NCBI GenBank assembly: GCA_025201865.1
Contig: MU603189.1
Coordinates: 1-16,045, forward strand
Length of the DNA: 16,045 nucleotides
Reading direction: 5' to 3'
DNA from: Ramicandelaber brevisporus
Lineage: Eukaryota; Kickxellomycota; Ramicandelaberales; Ramicandelaberaceae
In this document: one piece after another, positions 7,434 through 14,446 of the stretch
Numbering within the stretch: position 1 is the stretch's first letter
How the letters are laid out: every line of letters starts with the position of its first letter
Notes under the pieces: model-generated
Seen by the model: the letters and a program-made list of their open reading frames with translations, nothing else
The model's database searches: none
Told to the model about the DNA's origin: nothing
Translations under genes and position numbers: made by a program

Positions 7434-7449
7434 GTTTGTTATCACAAAC
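7434..7449. promoter_or_regulatory. Perfect 6-base inverted repeat upstream of the SYQP gene
   Basis: GTTTGT-TATC-ACAAAC lies 68 bases upstream of the TATA box. A near-palindrome, CACGAATTTGTG (7455-7466, one mismatched pair), lies a few bases further on. The pair may be a dimeric transcription-factor site. The factor is unknown. Confidence 0.3.
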
Positions 7450-7516
7450 GCAAACACGAATTTGTGTCTGACTCCTCCATTGGTGCACAACTCGTGCAAT
7501 GCCGAACGTGAGACAG

Positions 7517-7524
7517 TATAAAAA
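7517..7524 (+). promoter_or_regulatory. TATA box of the SYQP-repeat gene
   Basis: TATAAAAA lies 141 bases before the ATG at 7658. A five-codon ATG...TGA frame at 7543-7557 is close to where transcription should begin, so it may not be in the mRNA. Confidence 0.65.
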
Positions 7525-7657
7525 CATTCAAGTTTGAGCTCGATGCTTAGCCGTTGACATCTTTCTTCTCTCATCTATTCGGCCATCTTCTCACCAAAAC
7601 CTTGAACAGACTCTAACCATCCCCATTCATTGGCAAAAGCTTTACTTCCTACAAACA

Positions 7658-8554
7658 ATGGTCTTCGATAGATTTGAAATCATCACAATGTGTCCGCACC
7701 CACAGCGGATAAACTGCGATTGCTTGTATCACTTCAGCCCCAAAGACGATACCACTCCTCGCGAAGAAACAGTGGCAGTTTTAAAGAAGTACCCGAAAGA
7801 AGTCAATGCCTCAATTGTAGATTATAAAGCTCGAAACAACAATGAAGCAAAGCGGGCAATTCTCCCATTTCCGAAAAGGATGGTTGAAGAAGGCTGGACT
7901 GTAGACATCCATGGCTATCCTCACCATCCAAAAATGACCGATCCAAGCTACCATAACGAAGTCTTTTCACCAACTCCTCTTTATGTGGCGCCTCCCACCA
8001 TTGTTCCTGGTCCATCTGGTCCTTATTTTCAGCCACTGTCCTCCTCTTCTCACTATCAGCCATCATCATCGGCGTCATATTCATCTTATCAACCATCATC
8101 ATCATATTCTTCTTCTTCATATCAGCCGCCAACATCTTCGTCATCCTCTTCCTCCTATCAGCCATCGTATTCTTCTCATTATCAACCATCGTCTTCGTCT
8201 TCATCTTCTCATTACCAACCATCATCATCCTCCTCTTCGTATCAGCCATCGTCTTTCTCTTCTTCGTATCAGCCATCAACTTACTCTTCTTATCAACCAT
8301 CAACTTACTCTTCTTCTTATCATCCGCCACCATCATACTCTTCTCACTATCAACCATTATCCTCATCAACATCATCGTCTTCCTCCTATCAGCCATCATA
8401 CTCATCTTCCTATCCTCCATCATACTCTTCACACTATCAACCGCCACCACAATCATCTTCTTATCAACAACCATACTCATCTTCATATCAACCATCATAT
8501 AGCGGTTCTTCCCACACAAACTACGGCCCACCACCACCTCCATACTCTGGTTAA
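7658..8554 (+). CDS. Ser/Tyr/Gln/Pro-repeat low-complexity protein
   Basis: This is a 298-residue protein with no recognised family. Residues 1-125 are of normal complexity. They contain CPHPQRINCDCLYH (residues 12-25), with Cys12, His14, Cys20 and Cys22, the only cysteines in the protein and a possible metal site, followed by a Pro-rich stretch. Residues 126-298 are repeats of Tyr-Gln-Pro separated by Ser-rich spacers (SSYQPS, SHYQPS). There are 13 exact YQP units and variants YHP, YPP and YQQP; the protein ends in PPPPPYSG. There is no signal peptide or membrane segment, so it is probably intracellular. Regular tyrosines in a Ser/Gln/Pro background resemble the prion-like domains of FUS-type proteins, but no RNA-binding domain is present. 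It could instead be a structural or adhesive coat protein. The start at 7658 (ACAAACAATGG) follows the TATA box at 7517. Confidence 0.8.
   Translation: MVFDRFEIITMCPHPQRINCDCLYHFSPKDDTTPREETVAVLKKYPKEVNASIVDYKARNNNEAKRAILPFPKRMVEEGWTVDIHGYPHHPKMTDPSYHNEVFSPTPLYVAPPTIVPGPSGPYFQPLSSSSHYQPSSSASYSSYQPSSSYSSSSYQPPTSSSSSSSYQPSYSSHYQPSSSSSSSHYQPSSSSSSYQPSSFSSSYQPSTYSSYQPSTYSSSYHPPPSYSSHYQPLSSSTSSSSSYQPSYSSSYPPSYSSHYQPPPQSSSYQQPYSSSYQPSYSGSSHTNYGPPPPPYSG
8024..8545 (+). repeat. Degenerate tandem coding repeat (YQP units)
   Basis: TATCAGCCA/TATCAACCA words are spaced by TCA/TCT/TCC-rich codons. The phase is kept throughout, but unit length varies from about 6 to 15 codons, suggesting repeated slippage or unequal exchange under frame selection. 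Confidence 0.8.
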
Positions 8555-8744
8555 AAAGAGTTCTCCATTAAATTTTCTTATTTTGTTTAAACCTTTTTAA
8601 AAGAACTGTTCGGACACTAACAGACGTAGTGCACATGAGCACCTTGTAACTCGACAACATGTGTGCATGTGCGCTGTATTTGTCGCTGTCCACGAGCTCA
8701 TGCTTACAAACAATCCAGCATGCATTGAGCAGTTAGCATGTGGG
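8555..8744. other. 3' flank of the SYQP gene and promoter region of the next gene
   Basis: An AT-rich 3' flank is followed by a stretch with several CATGTG/CACATG words (about 8632-8671) that can pair with each other. This leads to the TATA box at 8745. No gene is seen. Confidence 0.4.
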
Positions 8745-8752
8745 TATATAAT
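8745..8752 (+). promoter_or_regulatory. TATA box, probably of the decapping-activator gene
   Basis: TATATAAT is the only strong TATA box between the SYQP gene and the ATG at 9469. It implies a leader of roughly 690 bases, unless an intron or a second promoter (weak TATATC near 9403) is used. Confidence 0.5.
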
Positions 8753-8786
8753 GGCAGCGATCGAAGAAGTATCAAACAGACGATAA

Positions 8787-8831
8787 ATGTACTTCTTTCT
8801 TCCTTCTACTTCCTCCACCAAGTTACTTTGA
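8787..8831 (+). promoter_or_regulatory. Cap-proximal 14-codon upstream ORF
   Basis: ATG at 8787 to TGA at 8829-8831. It lies about 40 bases after the TATA box, near the expected cap site, so scanning ribosomes might skip it. It is the last ATG before 9469. Confidence 0.3.
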
Positions 8832-9468
8832 ATCCATACATACCTGAATTAATTAGAACTTTCATTTTTTTGAAAGCCGGCAGTTTATTTAAAAAAATTG
8901 AATTTCAACATCGATTTTTACTAGCGAATTGGAATTTACCTTTTTTCTTTTTCTTTTTTCTTTTTTACTTTGAAACCATCAACTTCCACTTCCACTTTCA
9001 CTTCCTCACACTCCCATCAACCAAGCTCGACGCCTGCTCCTCCTCAACACCAACAACTACCGCCACCACCACCACCACAGTAGCAGCAGCAACAGTAGCA
9101 ACAGCAACTACAGTCCGGTTTACAGTGACATACTGACCGTTTTATTATCAAGCGCCGCATCAGCATCATCAACAGAAACTCGACGATTCCATCCATCATC
9201 AGCAAAGACAGCAAAGACGACAAAGACGACAACAACTAGTAGCAGGTAGTGCCTCTCTTCCTCCTCCCCTTCTTCTGAAGCGACTGCCACCCTTGCACTG
9301 TTTCAGCTCAGTTCAGTTTAGTTCATCTCACAGTGGCCGTGCAAAATACACACACACACTGTGTTTTGTAGCTTGTTTGTAGTTTTTGCCATTGCGAGCT
9401 CTGTATATCACAATTGTTCACCTTCATTCTACAATTACATTTATACCTATCACACCACAGTTCAGCGA
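8832..9468 (+). other. Long ATG-free leader of the decapping-activator gene
   Basis: None of the bases from 8790 to 9468 form an ATG on the + strand. The stretch is T-rich (TTTTTTC runs near 8941-8968) and then CA/CT-rich and G-poor, as fungal 5' leaders are. No canonical GTAAGT or GTATGT donor was found, so I do not call a leader intron. A CACACACACACAC run lies at about 9348-9360. Confidence 0.5.
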
Positions 9469-9669
9469 ATGCCAAGCAGGACAGCAGTATCATCCCAGCC
9501 AGATTACATGTCATCGTCTCAGACTCAAACTCAAACTCAAACTCAATTTCAAGCACAAGTTACACCAAGTCAAACATCATCAACAGTACAAATGACACCG
9601 CCATTCAGTCCTCAATCCAACGTTCAGTTGACTAAACAAGTCAAACAGACTCCTCAGCCTAAACAAAGA

Positions 9670-9701
<32 letters not shown>

Positions 9702-11235
9702 ACAGGGTCACTATTCACAATCACCAAAGACACCGAAACAGCAAAGAAATGATAACAACAACAATAATAATAACAAGAATGTAGCACGGGATTCACCAAT
9801 GTCAAACAAGACCAAGAACCGTGTCGCAATTGTGCCACGTGGTGTTAATATTGATCAATTTGTAGCTAATAATAATAACAACAATAACAATCAACAGCAG
9901 CAGCAACAGCAACAGCAGCAGCAAAATAATAATAATAAACATAATAAGATGGCAAATGAGACTATTGCAGTTGAAACTAATGAAGCAAGTGAGCAAACTA
10001 AAACAGTTACGCAATTGTTTGAACAAGCAATGTTGAAGCAGCGCAATAATTCAGTTCCTCCACCTCCGCGCTTTGTAAAGGCCGGTGGAAAACAACAAAA
10101 CGCTAAACAGCAGGCTCAACAACAGCAACAGCAACAACAGCAGCAACCATCAGCATCAACATCAGCTCAGAATAAACAACCAGGCAACAGTAGTGAACGT
10201 GCTTCAACTAATTCTCATCAGCCACCGCCACCGAAGACGCCACAGCGCTCTCAACAGCAACAGCAACAACAGCAGCAGGGTCAATCCAAGAAACAACCAG
10301 CTCCAAAAGGCAAACATATGAGTGGATCACCAAAGTATGCAGGCCCAACATTCAGTAATGCTCCAGCTCCAAATCTGCTTCCAATGCCCATCATGGAAAC
10401 TGATTTTGGTGATAGCGATGCTGATGCTGATTTTGATGAAGAGACTGGTGTTCATTATGAGAGTGCAAATAGCCCAAACAGCGGAATAAGCATTGAGCCC
10501 CCGCCTCCACCTGCTCCACCATCCCCACCGTCTCCACCTTCACTGCCATCTCCGCCAGCCCCGCCTTCACCTCCACAGCAGCAGCAGCAGCTCAATCCAC
10601 GAGTTTCGGCCTTCATGGCCTTGGCAATTAGTGAGAAGCAGCGTCTCGAGAAGCTTCAGAAGACTTCAACCCCAGTTCCAAGCTCACCATCTGCTCCACC
10701 ACCACCGCCCTCTTTCAACCTTCCCAGCGGTTCGGCAGCCAGTCCAATCGTACAGCGCGTGTCGGATTCATCTTCGCCAACTCCAGACCCCTACACTGGA
10801 ACTACCAATGGTGCCGTGATGAGTCCGCAGCGTCCAGTTTCTACCATCACAAGCGCGGCAGTTGTAGCTCAGCTTGGCCAATATCAGCCACCAGCTGCTT
10901 ACAATCAACAATTCATGCATAACACTCATCCACATCATCCACATCCACCACCACCGCCTTTCTACAGCATGAATGCACAGCAACCACAACAACAACAACA
11001 GCAGCAGTATCAGCATCTTTCGCACCTCCCGCAATACCCATATCCTCATCATCAACACATGAATTCAACTGCATTCGTCCCACCACCACCGCCATCAACC
11101 ACAGCTCCTCCTCCAATGTCATCGGATGCTGCATCGCAGGCATATTCTCAGGTGTCCATTGAGGATCGCAAGAAGCGTTCGCAAGATTTGTTCCATTTGT
11201 TGACTGCTCCTCGCTCTGCCCTCACAAAGAGTTAG
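9469..11235 (+). CDS. Edc1/PNRC-like mRNA decapping activator, Q/N-rich
   Basis: This is a 588-residue, largely disordered protein. Residues 290-307 read YAGPTFSNAPAPNLLPMP. They contain YAGxxF, the Dcp2-activating motif, followed by LPxP, the Dcp1-binding motif. These are known in yeast Edc1/Edc2 and vertebrate PNRC proteins, which stimulate removal of the mRNA cap in the cytoplasm. An acidic patch follows (about 310-328), then a proline-rich segment (about 344-369), a short ordered-looking block LNPRVSAFMALAISEKQRLE (375-394), and a C-terminal SIEDRKKRSQDLFHLL (563-578) that may be a second interaction helix. The N-terminal half is dominated by Gln and Asn runs. The ATG at 9469 is the first in frame; the open frame extends upstream only through a GTG. 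The motif assignment is strong; the role follows from the family and is not shown here. Confidence 0.75.
9670..9705 (+). repeat. CAG/CAA tract coding for 12 Gln
   Basis: This is the first of at least five Gln runs in the decapping-activator gene. Others lie at about 10111-10146, 10252-10278, 10576-10590 and 10981-11007. Confidence 0.85.
9868..9936 (+). repeat. N8-Q11-N4 tract
   Basis: This is an uninterrupted AAT/AAC then CAG/CAA then AAT run, coding for 23 Asn/Gln residues. It is the most prion-like stretch of the protein. Confidence 0.85.
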
Positions 11236-11381
11236 CCAACAGCATCCTCTTGACATCAGCATAATTAACTAGTTTAGTACCATTTATCATCATCATCATC
11301 ATTATTACTATTATTTTCATTCCCACAACCTCCTTTTACCTACTTTCCTTTTAACTCTGCATAATTGGCATAACAATCACA

Positions 11382-11414
11382 ATGACACTAACACGGAACC
11401 AAACTGTCCGATGA
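11382..11414 (+). promoter_or_regulatory. Upstream ORF 1 of the phospholipase gene (10 codons)
   Basis: ATG at 11382 is the first ATG after the preceding gene's stop and has A at -3. Its TGA (11412-11414) overlaps the ATG of the next upstream ORF (11411-11413) as ATGA. Confidence 0.5.
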
Positions 11415-11482
11415 AGCGGACAAACCAGCCACACCAAACAATAAGAAAAAAAAACAATAAAACAAAAATCGAGCCAAGATGA
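11411..11482 (+). promoter_or_regulatory. Upstream ORF 2 of the phospholipase gene (23 codons)
   Basis: ATG at 11411 (C at -3, a weak context) opens a Lys/Asn/Gln-rich frame. Its TGA (11480-11482) overlaps the main ATG (11479-11481) as ATGA. It is the only other ATG between upstream ORF 1 and the main start. Confidence 0.55.
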
Positions 11483-14112
11483 CACAACTTCGAACAGCCT
11501 TCTTGTTTGTACGTGGCACGGCTTCAAAGCTGTGGTCGCCATATTGGGCTCGTACGCCACTGCGTAGTTCATATCGTTTCCAGCAGCGCGCCTCATTGCG
11601 CAGTTTTGCCTCCGGTGAGAATGGCTCATCTGACCAGGCAGCAGCAGCGGCCTCATCTTCCGCGAAGAGTAAGCGTGGCGAGCAACAGTCTGATAGTGGC
11701 AATGGTGACACTGGCACAATCAACGGCGACAGTGGAGACACCGGGCTGGTACCAGTTCCGATTGCAGCAGATGAACGACGACACCCAAAGACGATGGAAG
11801 AACGTGGCCAGCAGTTGGCCAAGTCATTGGAGAGATTCAAGGGCGTGATTGACACATTGACATCGGCTACAAACTCGGAGGAGCTTCAGAAATCAGCGGA
11901 AGTGTTCAGCAAATCAATACAGGACAACTTTAAGGCAGAGTTGGAGCGACTTAGGAAGAGTGGAATCTCAATCTATACTGAATCTCAGCAATCAGCCACA
12001 GAAGCAGCAGCAGCCACAGAAGCAACAGCAGCAGCAGCACCATCGCCCGAAGAGACGAATGTTGCCAAAACTGAGCAGGAGCAGCAAAAGTTGGATCAGC
12101 GCATTGATGAAATGAATGAATTACTTCGAGAGACTTTGGATGCAGCCACAGACTTTGTCAATCAGAGCATTGGATCATTAGAAACATTCAATGAGCATAT
12201 TGATTCTGCCAGACGCATGTTTGACACCAGTCGGGATTTTGGCTCAGACTTTTGGGATCGCACTGGAGCAATGGTTGAAGAGCGCATTCGATCGGGCTTG
12301 TTGGTTGACCAAATACAAGCCACAATGGACGATGCCGATCTGTTTCCAGACTTGCTCAAACCAGCACATGTCCGCTTTGGGCACTGTCTGCCACAAGCTG
12401 AGGTTGACTATCGCAAACAGCGTATCCATTCAAAGAGAGCCTGTCAGGCATTTGCAAAGTTTATTGGAGTGCCAGAACACGAAGTTACACCAGATAATAT
12501 GCCAGTTATAGCATTCGCAGGCAGCGGAGGTGGATACAGAGCAATGGTATCAACCGTTGGGTTCCTGGATAAAATGGAGAAGAATGGATTGTGGGATTGC
12601 ACAATGTATGCAGCCGGCGTGAGCGGATCCACGTGGGCAATGATGCTGGCTTACACATTTAACCTTCAAAATCAAGGCAATAGTGGGCTGTTTAATATGG
12701 TAAGGAACCATTTGCGTGGAAGACTTGGCAAGAGCCCAGCATCGCTGACTCATTTGCACGACGTGTTTGCAGATCCACAGATTGCATCGACTGCATTTGA
12801 GTTTCCAATCTGGGAGTATATTCGTGGTCGCCCCTTATCATTTGTAACATTGTATGGCTCTTTACTGTTTTCGCGTTTATTTACGGTTCCAACTGAAGTA
12901 GCAACATCATCAGCAGCGGCAGCAGCAGAACAATTGGCTGGCAATGCTGGGCAGTCACATCCCCTGGCTGCATTGGCCACCAATGCACTCATGTCACAGC
13001 AGCTCAATCTCCCAAGTGCGTCGATGCCCATTCCAATCTACGCAAGTGTTCACGTTGACAACCGCAATCGTCTGTGGCATTGGTTCGAATTTACTCCGTT
13101 CGAAGCTGGCACTCCTGATTACGGAGGCGGTGTCTGGATCCCCACGTTTGCATTTGGTCGCCAGTTCCATGAGGGCACAGCGGTTGAACGTGCGCGCGAA
13201 ATGAACCTGGCTTCATTGATGGGTGTGTTTGGAAGTGCAATGTGTGCCAGTACTGCGCATGTTTTGGAGATTACCAAAGATTCCCTGCCTGTCATGTTTC
13301 GTGACAAGATGACCGCGGCTCTCAGTGAGTATTACCAAGCCTTTTCGGATCATGTTGTGCCGCCAGCATTCTTCCCAAATCCGTTTTATGGCTTGGACAT
13401 TCCCGCTCTGCCTCCAACAGCCAAGACAACCACTTCACTCACCACTGTGTCTGCTACTACTGATGGTGCGAATGGTGCGAATGGCGTGGATAGCGCAGAG
13501 AAGAAGATGTTTGAGATGGATTTGGTGGTTTCGCCTGACATTCGGCTGTGCGATGCTGGTCTTGCCAACAACCTACCATTCCCAAGTTTAATTCGACCAG
13601 AGCGCAATGTCGATGTCATCATTGCATTCGATTCATCTGCAGATGCTCGTGAGCGAGATTGGGTTGCGCAGGCTGGCAGGTATGCTGAAGATGCTGGTCT
13701 ATCGCATCGCTGGCCTGCTGGTGCCCGCTCATTTAATGATCCCATCGACTCTGCGTCTTCCGAGCGCCAGTACTGCAGAATTATCAAAGATGACGTCAAT
13801 AGACAAGCCGTGTCAATTGTATACATTCCGCTGCTGGGTGGACAGCGCCATTTGTCAAATTTGCTGGAAATGCCACAGCTGCCACAGCTAGAATCCGCGC
13901 TCAAGCATACCGAGACCACAAAGGAGTTTGATCCAGTATCGGCACTGTTTATGACCACATTGAACTTTGAGTATACCCCGGACCAAGTCGATGATCTGAC
14001 CAACTTTGCTGGAGGATTGTTTGAATCGAATCAAGATAAGATTCGTCAACTTTTGAAGGATATTTGGGAACGAAAGCGTCAAAATGAACCTCTGTATCCT
14101 TATGAACTGTAA
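11479..14112 (+). CDS. cPLA2-type phospholipase with predicted mitochondrial presequence
   Basis: The product has 877 residues and belongs to the cPLA2/lysophospholipase (PLA2_B) fold, which releases fatty acids from phospholipids through a Ser-Asp dyad. Residues 1-46 have eight Arg/Lys and no acidic residue, and end in LRSF-AS, a typical R-3 mitochondrial cleavage site. Residues about 105-260 are helical and probably coiled, interrupted by an Ala-rich stretch. The catalytic domain follows. It contains AGSGGGYRAM (347-356, Arg354 of the oxyanion/phosphate site), GVSGSTW with nucleophile Ser382, WIPTFAFGRQF, FGSAMCAST, and CDAGLANNLPFPSLIRPE with catalytic Asp692, then VDVIIAFDSSAD. All expected catalytic residues are present. 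No C2 domain is seen. Mitochondrial cPLA2-like proteins are known in Aspergillus (PlaA), which fits. The ATG at 11479 is fixed by the presequence. Two chained upstream ORFs precede it. Confidence 0.9.
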   Translation: MTQLRTAFLFVRGTASKLWSPYWARTPLRSSYRFQQRASLRSFASGENGSSDQAAAAASSSAKSKRGEQQSDSGNGDTGTINGDSGDTGLVPVPIAADERRHPKTMEERGQQLAKSLERFKGVIDTLTSATNSEELQKSAEVFSKSIQDNFKAELERLRKSGISIYTESQQSATEAAAATEATAAAAPSPEETNVAKTEQEQQKLDQRIDEMNELLRETLDAATDFVNQSIGSLETFNEHIDSARRMFDTSRDFGSDFWDRTGAMVEERIRSGLLVDQIQATMDDADLFPDLLKPAHVRFGHCLPQAEVDYRKQRIHSKRACQAFAKFIGVPEHEVTPDNMPVIAFAGSGGGYRAMVSTVGFLDKMEKNGLWDCTMYAAGVSGSTWAMMLAYTFNLQNQGNSGLFNMVRNHLRGRLGKSPASLTHLHDVFADPQIASTAFEFPIWEYIRGRPLSFVTLYGSLLFSRLFTVPTEVATSSAAAAAEQLAGNAGQSHPLAALATNALMSQQLNLPSASMPIPIYASVHVDNRNRLWHWFEFTPFEAGTPDYGGGVWIPTFAFGRQFHEGTAVERAREMNLASLMGVFGSAMCASTAHVLEITKDSLPVMFRDKMTAALSEYYQAFSDHVVPPAFFPNPFYGLDIPALPPTAKTTTSLTTVSATTDGANGANGVDSAEKKMFEMDLVVSPDIRLCDAGLANNLPFPSLIRPERNVDVIIAFDSSADARERDWVAQAGRYAEDAGLSHRWPAGARSFNDPIDSASSERQYCRIIKDDVNRQAVSIVYIPLLGGQRHLSNLLEMPQLPQLESALKHTETTKEFDPVSALFMTTLNFEYTPDQVDDLTNFAGGLFESNQDKIRQLLKDIWERKRQNEPLYPYEL

Positions 14113-14442
14113 TCTCTATTTAGAAAAAAAACAACACTTTTAAGTACCAATACTCTAGTCACGACAAATACACTGTGGGAAGTCTCTATATGAATGTCAC
14201 CTTGGTCGCTGCGTCACTAACTAATATCATAAATGTCTTTATCGTTTGTCAACTTTTGTTTTCAATAGTGTGTGCCGTTCAGAGCGAAAGGAATCACCTA
14301 GTCGGGGTGCCTTGATGATGTCAAGCTGGTGTCACACAAGTACACAAGCATACACAAACATACTCTCTCTCTCTCGGAGCGTTCGCCTGGTCCCTCTTAC
14401 CGCAGCACTCTCTTTTTCATTCTTTGTGTTATCACAGACAAG
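14113..14442. other. Leader and intergenic region of the F-box/LRR-like gene
   Basis: The phospholipase 3' flank has TTTTAAGTACC at 14138-14148. Five ATGs lie between 14190 and 14320, in contrast to the ATG-free leaders elsewhere in the window. A short CT repeat lies at about 14363-14375. CTATATGA near 14186 is the only TATA-like word, and it is weak. Confidence 0.45.
14190..14315 (+). promoter_or_regulatory. Upstream ORF of the F-box/LRR-like gene (41 codons)
   Basis: ATG at 14190 to TGA at 14313-14315. The product would have a hydrophobic centre. The stop overlaps the next upstream ATG (14315-14317) as TGATG. Whether transcription starts early enough to include it is unknown. Confidence 0.35.
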
Positions 14443-14446
14443 ATGA
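14315..14446 (+). promoter_or_regulatory. Upstream ORF of the F-box/LRR-like gene overlapping its start (43 codons)
   Basis: Tandem ATGs at 14315 and 14318 open one frame of 43 or 42 codons. Its TGA (14444-14446) overlaps the main ATG (14443-14445) as ATGA. The ATG at 14318 has A at -3. This is the same junction as in the phospholipase gene. Confidence 0.5.

Larger units (their letters stand above)
7122..7657. other. Intergenic stretch and promoter of the SYQP-repeat gene
   Basis: The 3' flank of CDC24 is strongly pyrimidine-rich. It has a 12-base unit TCTCTGTCTCCG repeated about 2.4 times (7160-7188) and TTAC/TTTC runs. From about 7320 the composition becomes ordinary and contains the promoter: an inverted repeat at 7434-7449, a near-palindrome CACGAATTTGTG at 7455-7466, and a TATA box at 7517. 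Confidence 0.5.

Noticed and set aside
7803-8543. 246-codon antisense open frame rich in Met, Lys and Asp
   Set aside because: It mirrors the SYQP repeat; the lack of stops follows from the TCA/TCT/CCA/CAG composition of the sense strand.
7983-8600. 205-codon second + frame rich in His and Leu
   Set aside because: It is a shadow of the same repeat and lies inside a better-supported frame with its own TATA box and start.
9040-9115. CCACCA/CAGCAG-like tract as a possible coding microsatellite
   Set aside because: It lies in the ATG-free leader, is broken by stops (TAG) in frame with Gln, and is better read as leader low complexity.
8738-9136. 132-codon ORF with Phe- and Thr-rich stretches
   Set aside because: Its ATG lies before and its second codons inside the TATA box, and the translation follows T-rich and CA-rich leader DNA.
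9361-9468. 36-residue hydrophobic N-terminal extension of the decapping-activator protein
   Set aside because: The extension starts with GTG, not ATG; the first in-frame ATG is at 9469.
14329-14442. Upstream extension of the F-box/LRR-like protein
   Set aside because: It begins with GTG; the first in-frame ATG is at 14443.
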